NCBI GenBank assembly: GCA_034436755.1
Contig: DAOTVB010000074.1
Coordinates: 30,710-94,709, forward strand
DNA length: 64,000 bases
Direction: 5' to 3'
Source: CAKZQX01 sp034436755
GTDB taxonomy: Bacteria > Chloroflexota > Chloroflexia > Chloroflexales > Chloroflexaceae
Positions 45,154-55,820 of this stretch are shown here, in pieces. The notes below the pieces were generated by a model. It worked only from the letters and a program-made list of their open reading frames with translations. It searched no databases and was not told the origin of the DNA. The translations under genes and the position numbers were made by a program. How positions within the stretch are numbered: position 1 is the first letter of the stretch; each line of letters opens with the position of its first letter.

Positions 45154-45963
45154 ATGATACTGCGAATTTTCCTTAGAATGTTTAGCGGGTTCTGGCTGCC
45201 AACCACGCTGCTGGCACTTGTGGCAATTGGCGTCATGATCCGGCTGGGCATCTGGCAACTGGACCGGCATGATCAGCGCCAGGCGTTTAACACGCGTGTT
45301 TCGGCGCAACTGGCGCAACCGCCGATTGAATTGGCCGGCGATGCCCTCGCCACCGATCTGCCCGGTATGGAGTATCGTTCAGCGGTGGTCCGGGGTGAGT
45401 ATGATCACTCACAGGAAGTGGTAATCCGCAACCAGGTCTGGGGCAATGAGTTCGGCGTCCACTTGCTGACGCCGCTGGTCATCGCCGGAACCGACCAGGC
45501 CGTCCTGGTTGATCGCGGCTGGATACCGGCTCAAGATGCGGAGCCGGAGCAGTGGGACCAGTATCACGAACCGGGTCTGGTCGAGGTTGACGGGATGATT
45601 CGCCTCTCCCGCAGCGAGCCGGACTTTGGCGGCGTGCCCGACCAGCTTCCCGCGCCGGGAGAAGAATTACGGGCCTGGAACAATGTAAATATTCCCCAGA
45701 TTGACGAACAGGTTTCATACTCACTTTTGCCAGTGTACATTCAGCAGGCCCCCGATCCGACCTGGACCGGCATGCCCTATCGTGATCAGTTGGAGTTTGA
45801 ACTGACCGCCGGCCCACACATTGGCTATGCGATCCAGTGGTTCCTGTTTGCTACGGTGCTGGGGGTGGGCTACCCGGTGTATGTACGGCACCACGAGATC
45901 AGACGATCAAACGAGGCAAACGCGGTTGACGAGGAGGCGCAAGAGAAAGAGAGCGAGGAATGA
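45154..45963 (+). CDS. SURF1-family cytochrome oxidase assembly protein
   Basis: Assists heme a insertion into subunit I. The 269-residue protein has the SURF1 layout: N-terminal helix ending in RLGIWQLDRHDQR, a periplasmic domain with VVRGEYDHSQEVVIRNQVWGNEFG, VLVDRGWIPAQDAEP and a C-terminal helix preceded by GPHIGYAIQWFLFATVLG, all diagnostic. ATG 45154 is 8 bp after the previous stop. Its TGA overlaps the next ATG (ATGA), indicating coupling. Confidence 0.93.
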   Translation: MILRIFLRMFSGFWLPTTLLALVAIGVMIRLGIWQLDRHDQRQAFNTRVSAQLAQPPIELAGDALATDLPGMEYRSAVVRGEYDHSQEVVIRNQVWGNEFGVHLLTPLVIAGTDQAVLVDRGWIPAQDAEPEQWDQYHEPGLVEVDGMIRLSRSEPDFGGVPDQLPAPGEELRAWNNVNIPQIDEQVSYSLLPVYIQQAPDPTWTGMPYRDQLEFELTAGPHIGYAIQWFLFATVLGVGYPVYVRHHEIRRSNEANAVDEEAQEKESEE

Positions 45964-46262
45964 TCTACGCACTAACATTGACGCAGGTTGCCCAAACGCC
46001 GGCGGCGGCCCCCGGCCTGGATGTCGCAGGGGTGGCAAACTGGGCGATCTTCTGGAGTGTGGTTGTCATCTTTGTGGTGATCGAGGCGTTGCTGATCTAC
46101 ACCGCCGTCCGGTTTCGCCACCGCAGCGCCGCCGGCACAACCGCCCCGGATACTCCGGACGCGCGGCGCTCCTGGCCGACGGATCTTGCCTGGACGCTGC
46201 TCCCGGCCCTGATGACGGCGGTCATCCTGTTCTTTACGTTTCAGACGATGGTGAACGGCTAA
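45960..46262 (+). CDS. Stand-alone COX2-type transmembrane hairpin protein
   Basis: A 100-residue protein with two hydrophobic helices joined by a loop: WAIFWSVVVIFVVIEALLIYTAVRFRHR and DLAWTLLPALMTAVILFFTF. This is the pattern of the two-helix membrane domain of oxidase subunit II, including the W-T-x-x-P motif at the start of helix two, but the protein stops before any CuA domain. It overlaps SURF1 by 4 bp. It may be an assembly factor, an oxidase accessory subunit, or the remnant of a second coxB. Confidence 0.65.
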   Translation: MIYALTLTQVAQTPAAAPGLDVAGVANWAIFWSVVVIFVVIEALLIYTAVRFRHRSAAGTTAPDTPDARRSWPTDLAWTLLPALMTAVILFFTFQTMVNG

Positions 46263-46491
46263 GTTACAGGGCCAAAGGCCAGGTTCTCAGGCGTCGGCTT
46301 TTACGCAATCGTAGGTAAATGCCGGCGGTGGGCCAATCATCGCAGGGCGGGCTGAGGACGCGCAGACGTGCGTCCCTACAGGAAAACCCCTTCCCTGAGA
46401 AACGCCCGTCATCGGTAGTTGTTATCGGTTATTATAAACGCCTTACTTCAAGTGAAAGTTCTTGCGGTAATGAAACGATGGAAGTAGTCAT

Positions 46492-48318
<1,827 letters not shown>

Positions 48319-48384
48319 CGTTGGACATTTCCAGTTCCAATAGCAAGGTTGTTCATTAAACCAGCCTGGTCGCGCAATCTTCCT

Positions 48385-48418
48385 GCCTGCCCTGTAATTA
48401 CAGGGCGGGCTTATTTTA
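48385..48418. terminator. Intrinsic terminator after ctaA-ctaB
   Basis: A 13-bp stem (GCCTGCCCTGTAA / TTACAGGGCGGGC, one G-T pair) with no extra loop bases, then TTATTTTAT. It is the most canonical terminator in the window and lies between convergent genes. Confidence 0.8.
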
Positions 48419-48458
48419 TGGTGTGTGGAAGTCGCGCACCTCAGAAATCGTGAAGCGC

Positions 48459-49163
48459 TTACGGACAGACAAGACGATAGCCGAATCCGCGCACAGCTTG
48501 AATACAGCGGTAATCGGGATCGCAGGCTTCAATCTTGGTTCGCAGGCGTTGAATTTGCGCATCCACGACGCGTGTATCACCACTGATATCGTCCCCCCAC
48601 ACGCGTCGGAGCAGTGTTTCCCGCCCGATAACCTGCCCGGCATGCTCCATCAACACGACAAGCACTTGCCACTCCTTAGGTGAAAGCTGGATGTCCCGTC
48701 CAGCAACTGTCACGCGATGCTGCGCCCGCCACACCTTTAACGAACCACAAGCTAGTGGTTCTTCCTCACAAGCAGGCATCACCGTAGTATGCTGTGCAAG
48801 ACGTAACAATGCCTTCACACGGGCAACTAGTTCAATCGGGACAAACGGCTTGGTTACATAATCATCAGCCCCTAGTTCAAGACCAATAAGTTTATCATGC
48901 ACCTCATCGCGTACAGAGAGCATAAGAATCGGCACATAGGTAGGAAGTTGCCGCACTCGCTGACAAACGGTGTACCCATCAATGCCAGGTAGCATTACAT
49001 CAAGTACAATCAAGTCGGGAAGCCGGTGTTGGTCAAACCAGTTGAGCGCTTCACTTCCCGTTGCAACACTATCCACACGATACCCTGACTGAGTTAGTAA
49101 CACGGAAACACCGCTACGAATAGCGGGATCATCATCGACAATCAGAATTGAAGAATTACTCAT
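48459..49163 (-). CDS. OmpR/PhoB-family response regulator
   Basis: A 234-residue two-domain regulator. The receiver has the acidic pair ILIVDDDPA, phospho-acceptor Asp in LIVLDVMLPGIDGY, Ser in MLSVRD and Lys in DYVTKPF. The C-terminal winged helix has LSPKEWQVLVVLMEHAGQVIGRETLLRRVWGD, VVDAQIQRLRTKIE and RGFGYRL, all typical. ATG 49163 is preferred over GTG 49172. No histidine kinase is adjacent. It is divergent from the solute-binding lipoprotein gene 478 bp away. Both genes have lower GC than the surrounding oxidase and CoA-transferase genes, suggesting common acquisition. Confidence 0.93.
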   Translation of the reverse strand: MSNSSILIVDDDPAIRSGVSVLLTQSGYRVDSVATGSEALNWFDQHRLPDLIVLDVMLPGIDGYTVCQRVRQLPTYVPILMLSVRDEVHDKLIGLELGADDYVTKPFVPIELVARVKALLRLAQHTTVMPACEEEPLACGSLKVWRAQHRVTVAGRDIQLSPKEWQVLVVLMEHAGQVIGRETLLRRVWGDDISGDTRVVDAQIQRLRTKIEACDPDYRCIQAVRGFGYRLVCP

Positions 49164-49640
49164 CACCTGCACTTCTTTGGAGGCACGACCGGATGCCAGG
49201 AGGTGTAGACTGAATTATAGTAGCAGTAGTTAATCAGGGTGTCAACCCTCCTTACTTTATATCTAGTACTCGATTAAACATTACTCCCGTTTAAGTCATA
49301 TTTGTTCGGAAGTCACGGAAGCCACTTTATCCGGTTTCAGCTTTAATACCATGCTGACTTGACTTGTCACGGTGAAAAACACAGCTTTTCACTGGGCAGA
49401 GATGAATATTGCAATATTGGACATGTTCTTAACCTGCGCTTAACAAAACTGTAGACAAACTGTTGCAAAATTGTGGTCTTGTTGCAGCTTTTAGCTGATA
49501 CCCTGATGGCACACGGCTAGAAGTTGAACAACAAGGAGAGACACAATGCGAATGAAACGAATGAGGCTACTGCTCGCAGGTTTGTGCCAGGTATCGCGGT
49601 TGCTGCCATCGCAGTGGGCAGTAGAAATAAAGAGGACAAC
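49164..49640. other. AT-rich divergent spacer of regulator and lipoprotein gene
   Basis: No repeat family member is present. TTTTCACTG / CAGTGAAAAG-like and TTAACCTGCGCTTAAC direct/inverted motifs around 49380-49445 might be operator sites. Upstream frame extensions of the lipoprotein lack a ribosome-binding site. Confidence 0.35.
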
Positions 49641-52325
49641 ATGAAACGTACTAATTTACTTAAACTATGGTTGGGCTTCATTGTTATCTTAACATCAACA
49701 ACGTCATGCCAGTTACCAACCGGATCAGCAACAACTGCAGATGGGCGTACCACGATTTCATTTGCGGTGCATGATCACCATCGTGAGATTTACGAAACAT
49801 TTGCTAAAAAGTTCATGGATGAATATCCTGAACTGCGCGTCGTTATCGTTTCCAAAGATGAACTGATAGACCAGCTATTGGCACAAGATCCGCAGCCAGG
49901 GAGTCTGGCACAACAGCGTTGGATTCTATCCCATGCCGATACCACACTGGCAGGTAATCTGACCGAGATGAGCGAGCATGATCTCATTCTTGATCTCCTG
50001 CCCTTGATGGCGGCGGATGCTGGATTCGAGCGTGCCGATTTTTATCCCAATATGCTTGATCAGTATATGACTGCGGAGCATCTCTGGGCCTTGCCAAATT
50101 ATCGTGCTGTCCATTTGCTTAGCTATAACAAGGATTTGTTTGAACAACTTGATGTACCAATGCCAGAACTGGGTTGGAGTTGGCGAGAATTATTTGGCAC
50201 TGCTGAACAACTTGCCCGCAAGCAGGATGGCACAGTGATAGTTGGCGGATTACTGGCATCGCTTAGTAGTGTAGTACCATTACTGGAGTCAGCACTGGAG
50301 GAAGAAGGAACTGACCTCGCAGATATGCCGCCAGAGCAGGTGAGATTTCAGCATGAAACGCTTATTCAAACGATCATGTACATTCGTCGCTTACAAGAAA
50401 CAGGTGCATTGGTAGTTCCAAGGGATTTGAATCCTGATGTTGAGCCAGCCATAAATATCTACGAGCTTCATCAGAGCGGACAGCTTGGCATGTGGAGCAG
50501 TGGTTATTTTACTCCAGGCGATGACGATGGTGATCTCTTACCGGAAGAGGGTTCATTTACTGTAGGTAAAACAGCCTATCCACCTGACGAACATTACTTT
50601 GGAGCAGTTGGTGAAGGCTATGTCGTCAGTACAGGGACTGCGTATCCAGATGCCTCCTGGCAATGGATCGAGTTTCTGTCACGCCAACCGGCCATATTTG
50701 AGACAGCATCAGTAACTGATCCTGGCGCATTACTTGTACCTGCACGTCAATCAGTAGCTGAGGCAACAAATTTTTGGGAGCAATTAGATGATGAAACTGC
50801 TGCCGCTGTGCGTTGGTCGGTCGAACATGCCATAGGCGAAGCTGATCGCCCGCGTTATGCGCAGGCACTTACAACATTGAGTACACTTACATATGATCTG
50901 TTTGACAAACCTGAACTTGATGCTCAGGAATTAGTAGCTCAAGCAGAAGAAAAGCTCGAAGAAGAGATTGCTAAGACACTTTTGACACCAACGCCCCAGT
51001 TATCAGACGAGCCCTTGGCTGTTGCGACACCTGAACCACCAATAAATAGTGATGAACGCGACGTAATCACCTTTGCGGTTTACGGTCGGAGCTACATTAA
51101 TCTGAGGCAACGGATTAAAACATTCAATGAACAACAAACAAATGTATTTATTAAGCTTGAAGGCAATAATACATTTGGAAATGCAGGCTCAATTGATGGC
51201 CTGGCGCAAACGAATGATTGTTTTATGTGGACTGGAACTTTTCCAACCGATGAAACCGAGATGCTGCTTGACCTTCAGCCGTTGATCAGTGCGGAAAACC
51301 GTCTTGCAATAAACGATTATCCCAGTCTCTTACTCACACCGTATCAATTGGCGGGGAACCTGTACGGATTGCCCTACACCGTGCAACTGCGGGCACTCCA
51401 CTACCAGCATGACTTGTTCGCGGCAAATGGTATGAGTGAACCAACAGCAGAATGGGCACCAGACGACTTCCTCGCTACGGCGCAAGCACTCACAGCGGAG
51501 GTAAGTAATGAGCAGCAATACGGCTATGTACCTTACAGCGGAGCCATCCCCGACCTCTTATTTTTCATTCAACAGTTTGGGGGTGAGGTGCTGCGTGGAA
51601 GTAGCGACAATCTTCAACCAAATTTTCGTGATCCGGCAGTAATTACTGCGATTGAATGGTATCTTGATCTTGATCGCGTGTATGGTGTGATGCCACCGCT
51701 CCACACACTGGTGAACGAGAGCGGTGGCGGCAGCGAAACAGCGCTTGATCTCGTGCGTCATGGTCGCGCCGGCATGTGGTTTGGCCCAGGGACACTGATG
51801 TTTGGCGCGGCAGAGGATGGAACTGAACCAACTTTCACAGAAGCCCTTGCTCCATTACCAGTCGGCAATGCCGGGCTCCATCCTGGCGATACATATATAC
51901 AGAGTCTGCATATCTCAGCACAGACAGAGTATCCCCAGGCATGTTGGGAATGGCTCGTATTTCTCAGTAATGACGCAAGTATGATTGCATGGCCGGGTGT
52001 CCTGCCGGCACGCTCATCAGTGGCTCAAGCCATAGATCTCTCGCCGGGCGCACCAATGGAGGATCAGCGCTTATTCCAGATCCATACGGCATTGTTAGCT
52101 GAGAACACGAACGCTATCCATGCACATACAACAATTGATATGCAATCGCCAGTGTTGCAATGGTTCTTTCAGGCACTGCACGCAGTTATTACCGAGGATG
52201 CCAATCTTGCAGACGAACTTGCAACTGCTGAACAAACTACGACGGTATATATAGACTGTGTTGCAGAAGGAATAGCCAAAGGTGATTGTATTGAGCAAGC
52301 TAATAGGGCTGGTGATGCAGAATAG
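49641..52325 (+). CDS. Lipoprotein with two tandem family-1 solute-binding domains
   Basis: An 894-residue exported lipoprotein. The signal peptide KLWLGFIVILTSTTSC ends in a lipobox Cys at about residue 24. Two extracellular solute-binding domains follow: the first from ISFAVHDHHREIYETFAKKF to about residue 440, the second from ITFAVYGRSYINLRQRIKTF at about 475 to the end. Both share the pattern of sugar-binding proteins (LWALPNYRAVHLLSYNKDLF versus LYGLPYTVQLRALHYQHDLF; WQWIEFLS versus WEWLVFLS; a final LPAR-S-VA motif). An acidic helix and a Pro/Thr linker join them. No ABC permease or ATPase gene is adjacent, so transport is unproven; a sensory or scavenging role is equally possible. ATG 49641 has AGAGGA upstream. 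GC is lower than in neighbours. Confidence 0.85.
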   Translation: MKRTNLLKLWLGFIVILTSTTSCQLPTGSATTADGRTTISFAVHDHHREIYETFAKKFMDEYPELRVVIVSKDELIDQLLAQDPQPGSLAQQRWILSHADTTLAGNLTEMSEHDLILDLLPLMAADAGFERADFYPNMLDQYMTAEHLWALPNYRAVHLLSYNKDLFEQLDVPMPELGWSWRELFGTAEQLARKQDGTVIVGGLLASLSSVVPLLESALEEEGTDLADMPPEQVRFQHETLIQTIMYIRRLQETGALVVPRDLNPDVEPAINIYELHQSGQLGMWSSGYFTPGDDDGDLLPEEGSFTVGKTAYPPDEHYFGAVGEGYVVSTGTAYPDASWQWIEFLSRQPAIFETASVTDPGALLVPARQSVAEATNFWEQLDDETAAAVRWSVEHAIGEADRPRYAQALTTLSTLTYDLFDKPELDAQELVAQAEEKLEEEIAKTLLTPTPQLSDEPLAVATPEPPINSDERDVITFAVYGRSYINLRQRIKTFNEQQTNVFIKLEGNNTFGNAGSIDGLAQTNDCFMWTGTFPTDETEMLLDLQPLISAENRLAINDYPSLLLTPYQLAGNLYGLPYTVQLRALHYQHDLFAANGMSEPTAEWAPDDFLATAQALTAEVSNEQQYGYVPYSGAIPDLLFFIQQFGGEVLRGSSDNLQPNFRDPAVITAIEWYLDLDRVYGVMPPLHTLVNESGGGSETALDLVRHGRAGMWFGPGTLMFGAAEDGTEPTFTEALAPLPVGNAGLHPGDTYIQSLHISAQTEYPQACWEWLVFLSNDASMIAWPGVLPARSSVAQAIDLSPGAPMEDQRLFQIHTALLAENTNAIHAHTTIDMQSPVLQWFFQALHAVITEDANLADELATAEQTTTVYIDCVAEGIAKGDCIEQANRAGDAE

Positions 52326-52367
52326 TTCTACCAGTTCGTTGGTAGGCAACAGTTGAGGAGGTACCCC

Positions 52368-52670
52368 ATGAAAGTAACGCCCGGTTACATCTTTCCCGGT
52401 ATATACATCTCACTGATCTTAGTCATGTGGATTGTTGTTCTGATGTTCGATGGTGGGGATATGGAAGCTGCGTGGATATATTCCTTCCTGCTTGGGATGC
52501 CATGGACATTCATCTTCAGAATGGCGCTTGCACTCATAGGAGTTGATGTCATGTTTATTGTTAAACTTTTTATTTTAATCAGTATCGCAATCAACACGTT
52601 TCTGCTGCACAAATCAGGAACCTGGGTCAGGCAGGTAGTTATGACAGGTAGGAGTAGTGGCCGGGGCTAA
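52368..52670 (+). CDS. Small membrane protein after the lipoprotein gene
   Basis: A 100-residue protein with three hydrophobic segments: YIFPGIYISLILVMWIVVLM, WIYSFLLGMPWTFIFRMALA and GVDVMFIVKLFILISIAINT. GAGGAGGT lies 5 bp before ATG 52368. It starts 42 bp after the lipoprotein stop in the same direction and shares its low GC. No family is recognised; it might be a membrane partner of the lipoprotein. Confidence 0.65.
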   Translation: MKVTPGYIFPGIYISLILVMWIVVLMFDGGDMEAAWIYSFLLGMPWTFIFRMALALIGVDVMFIVKLFILISIAINTFLLHKSGTWVRQVVMTGRSSGRG

Positions 52671-52684
52671 ACCCAATACCTTTC

Positions 52685-52808
52685 ATACCGATTTGTTGTC
52701 ATAGCCACAGAGGACACCGAGGACACAGAGATGATAAACGGGAAGGTGCTGCTCCTGCGCCCGTTGCCCATGGTACGGTAGATTGCAGTTTTGATGGCAA
52801 ATTGGTAT
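52685..52808. repeat. Family C MITE-like element, copy 3
   Basis: About 124 bp with the clearest terminal inverted repeat of the family, ATACCGATTTG and CAAATTGGTAT. It is followed directly by a solo family D end, ACCGCGTAACTCGTGT, at 52812-52827. Confidence 0.8.
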
Positions 52809-52925
52809 AACCGCGTAACTCGTGTCAATCAACTCTATAAGGAGTACACTATGCACCCACGAACCACCCGCTGCGCGCTGCTGATCTGTGAAACATAATG
52901 TATACCAAAAAATCTTTGGAATAAC

Positions 52926-53439
52926 CATGCCATAGTACACGGGAGTACACTATCTCACCGACTCGATGCATTGATATCGCCCTGGAACACGGTGAAACTA
53001 TGCATAATCCACTGACGCCACACTGCCATCCGGTGAGATACCTCCCTTCCAGTCAGCATGACACTGGATAGTCACGGGGGTACAACGTGACACGGAGTCT
53101 CACTGTGTATCACCAATGCATGGCACAATGTACTCTGAGAAAAACAGTAAAAAGCCATGTCATAGTGAGCGAAGCGAACTATCTCACCGATCTATTGCAT
53201 TGTTTCTGCGATGCAATACAGTGAGATGCTTCCCTCCGGTCAGCATGACATGGAAGGTCGGGGTGGCACAGTGTTGATTGCCCTGTCACGGCGCAACGCC
53301 TATGAATGCTCCAACGTATGGCAGAAAAAACAGTAGAAAACATTGTCATGGTTCACTCCGTTCACCATCTCGCTGATCTGTTGCATTGTTTCTGCGATGC
53401 AATCCGGTGAGATGCCTCCCTCCGGTCAGCATGACATGG
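52926..53439. repeat. Family E: three palindromic units in tandem
   Basis: Units at about 52926-53064, 53155-53254 and 53340-53439. The best one begins CCATGTCATAGTGAGCGAAG and ends CCTCCGGTCAGCATGACATGG-like, so the ends are inverted copies. Each encloses TTGCATTGTTTCTGCGATGCAAT. The spacers also resemble each other (GGCACAATG... AAAACAGTA), suggesting duplication of a ~185-bp block. There are no genes in 52671-53605. Confidence 0.75.
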
Positions 53440-53605
53440 ATCTTCGGGGTGGAGCAGCGACGCTGCTGCAGTATGCTATACTGAGGTCCGACCGCAGAGC
53501 TACCCGGCCTCGTCAGACACAGGCGGGGGCACGCTGCCACCAGGTAGTGAGAGAAGTGACCATACAGACTACAAACGACGAACTACAGACTATGGAAAGA
53601 ACCCT

Positions 53606-54358
53606 ATGAGTAATAAACCCGAAATAATCATTCTGCCCGATCCGGCAGCAGTCGCGCAGGCCGCCGCCGAACGGATCGTTCAACTGGTGCAGGCACGCGT
53701 GGCAGCGACCGGCAGCTTTAGCCTGGCACTCTCCGGCGGCAGCACGCCCCGGGTACTCTACGAGCGCCTGGGGCAGGAACCGCTGCGCAGTCAGATACCC
53801 TGGCAGCATGTCTATCTGATCTGGGCCGACGAGCGCTACCTGCCCCCCGATGACCCGGAGAGCAATTACCGCCTGGTGCGCGAAACCCTGCTGGAGCATG
53901 TGCCAATCCCACCGGAGCAGATCTATCCCGTCCCGACCGCGTATGCCGACCCGCGTGAGGCGGCGGCGCTCTACCAGCGCCAGGTGCAATCGCTGCTGGA
54001 AGTCGGCCAGGGACAGTTTGACCTGGTACTGCTAGGCATGGGGGGCGATGGGCATACCGCATCGCTCTTTCCGCACCACCCCGAACTGCATACACCGGAC
54101 GATCAGCTTGTTGTTGCCGTGGCAGACGCACCCAAACCACCGCCACAGCGTATCTCGCTTACCGTGGCGGCGATCAACCGGGCGGCGCATGTGCTCTTCA
54201 TGGTGACGGGGGCGGAGAAGGCGACAACGTTGCAGGCCGTCCTGGAAGGCCCGGCGGAACCGGAGCGGTTGCCGGCACAACTGGTGCGCCCCACGCATGG
54301 CACGCTGACCTGGATTATCGATACGGCCGCAGGGCAGGCATTGAACCTATCAGGATAA
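53606..54358 (+). CDS. pgl: 6-Phosphogluconolactonase
   Basis: Hydrolyses 6-phosphogluconolactone in the oxidative pentose phosphate pathway. The 250-residue protein shows the three family signatures: FSLALSGGSTPRVLYERLG, HVYLIWADERYLPPDDPESNY and VLLGMGGDGHTASLFPHHP. The final ~60 residues include the ISLTVAAINRAAHVLFMVTG strand-helix. ATG 53606 follows GGAAAGA. It is a stand-alone gene between repeat clusters; glucose-6-phosphate dehydrogenase is not in the window. Confidence 0.95.
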   Translation: MSNKPEIIILPDPAAVAQAAAERIVQLVQARVAATGSFSLALSGGSTPRVLYERLGQEPLRSQIPWQHVYLIWADERYLPPDDPESNYRLVRETLLEHVPIPPEQIYPVPTAYADPREAAALYQRQVQSLLEVGQGQFDLVLLGMGGDGHTASLFPHHPELHTPDDQLVVAVADAPKPPPQRISLTVAAINRAAHVLFMVTGAEKATTLQAVLEGPAEPERLPAQLVRPTHGTLTWIIDTAAGQALNLSG

Positions 54359-54367
54359 ATGCCTGCA

Positions 54368-54594
54368 TATAGCAATCCTACACTGGTTGTGAACTAATTC
54401 TTCGAAATTCGCCCCCAACCGCCTGATGAAGTTTGCGCAGATAATCCGGATATGCCATCCGGGAGTCCCGGCTTTCGCCGGTGGGATGCCTGCCGGGGCA
54501 GTGGTATCCTGCCAGGAACGCCTGATCCGGCTGAAGCCGGGATTCCTGAAGATTGATATCCGGATTAACATTCAAAAAATCCAGGGTTGCTATA
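54368..54594. repeat. Family A element interrupted by a family B element
   Basis: The left part of family A (TATAGCAATCCTACACTGG to CCGCCTGATGAAG, 54368-54432) and its right end (CAGGGTTGCTATA, 54582-54594) are separated by a family B element at about 54438-54570. That element has ends ATAATCCGGATATG and ATATCCGGATTA and core GGGAGTCCCGGCTTTCGCCGG. The outer element keeps its end structure. Confidence 0.75.
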
Positions 54595-54743
54595 GATCTC
54601 GCTATTTGTTTACCTCTTGCAAATATTACGCAATAGCATATAATGACGCGCGCCGCCTCTCTCATCTCAGTCTGCGCTCTTTCCCGGATACTCACGACGA
54701 GGCGCAAATTGGACACACCTATGCAACTGTGGAGGAGATGTCA

Positions 54744-55451
54744 ATGAGCGGAGTGCGCTGGTTTGGCGGGCTGGTCACGGTGCTGCTGCTACTGGTAGGG
54801 CTGGTGGCCGTGCCGCCGACAGTCTATGCTCAGGACGCAAACGTTGAGCCGAATGTTGGACCATCGGGGACGGAGTTTGCTTTCTTTGCCACCGGCTTCG
54901 ACGACAACGAGCAGGTGGGTGTCTGGATCAATAATCCCGATGGCAGCGTTAGCGAAATTATCGACGGAGACGGCGATGTGTTCGTGTTGTTTTCCAACGA
55001 TGAGGGCCGCGCCGACTGGTTTACGACTATTACCGGGCCGGATGGCTTCTATGGCATGGTTGCGCGGGGCATCGATAGCGGCTACGAGGTTGTGATTCCG
55101 TTCCAACTGAGTTCAGGCGCTGATGCACCCGTACCACCGCCGCCATCGCCGGATGTGCTGGATGCGAATGTTGAGCCCAATGCAGGACCGGCCGGCAGCG
55201 AGTTTGCCTTCTTCGCCGAGGGCTTTGAGCCAGGCGAGCAGGTGGGCGTCTGGCTCAATGCGCCCGATGGTAGCGTCTTCTCAGTGCTCGATGAAGATGG
55301 GGATGTGCTGGCGCTGTTTGCTAACGAGGATGGCCGCGCCGACTGGACCGTCACTTCGCCATCGGATGCGCCCCCCGGCTTCTACAGCATGGTGGCAAAT
55401 GGCCTCGATAGCGGCTACGAGGTTGTGATTCCGTTTGAGATTCTGCCGTAG
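54744..55451 (+). CDS. Secreted protein with two ~100-residue repeats
   Basis: A 235-residue protein with a signal peptide (FGGLVTVLLLLVGLVAVPPTVYA, cleavage near residue 29). Two homologous units follow, from DANVEPNVGPSGTEFAFFA and from DANVEPNAGPAGSEFAFFA, joined by a Pro-rich linker (APVPPPPSPD). Each unit has GF-x-x-x-EQVGVW-x-N, an acidic DGDGDV or DEDGDV turn that could bind Ca, EGRADW/EDGRADW and ends DSGYEVVIPF. An Ig-like beta-sandwich is likely. ATG 54744 is chosen because GGAGGAG ends 6 bp before it; ATG 54738 is too close. The function may be at the cell surface; no enzyme motif is seen. Confidence 0.75.
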   Translation: MSGVRWFGGLVTVLLLLVGLVAVPPTVYAQDANVEPNVGPSGTEFAFFATGFDDNEQVGVWINNPDGSVSEIIDGDGDVFVLFSNDEGRADWFTTITGPDGFYGMVARGIDSGYEVVIPFQLSSGADAPVPPPPSPDVLDANVEPNAGPAGSEFAFFAEGFEPGEQVGVWLNAPDGSVFSVLDEDGDVLALFANEDGRADWTVTSPSDAPPGFYSMVANGLDSGYEVVIPFEILP

Positions 55452-55820
55452 GATAAGGTTGTAGGAAAGCGATAACAGGTTATAGGGGATAGGAACGCAC
55501 ATCAACGTTGTGAAACCTCCCGGATAGCGTTGGGTCGATCCGACCGGCTACCTGGGAGGTTTGTCTATTTCCACGCTCAGTGCTACAATAGAGTGTAGTG
55601 TAGGACCGCTGCTCTCTGACACCCGCTGCCAGGGCACATTTCCAGCCGTAAGAATACCTCCGCAGATTCCCCATTCTCGACCCGATGCAGATCGTATCTG
55701 CGGCCGGCTGTCCGTATAGTCCGCTGTTCCCTGGTTGACGATTACCCTATACGTATTCATATCGCGCTAGAGTCGCGCTGCTGGAGATCCGCTGGAGCCA
55801 GCTCGATATGAGGTGAGCCG
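55452..55820. other. Intergenic region, 369 bp, nothing assigned
   Basis: CCTCCCGGATAGC and GCTACCTGGGAGG (55517-55559) form an imperfect hairpin. No known repeat family, RNA gene or convincing promoter was found. Confidence 0.4.
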
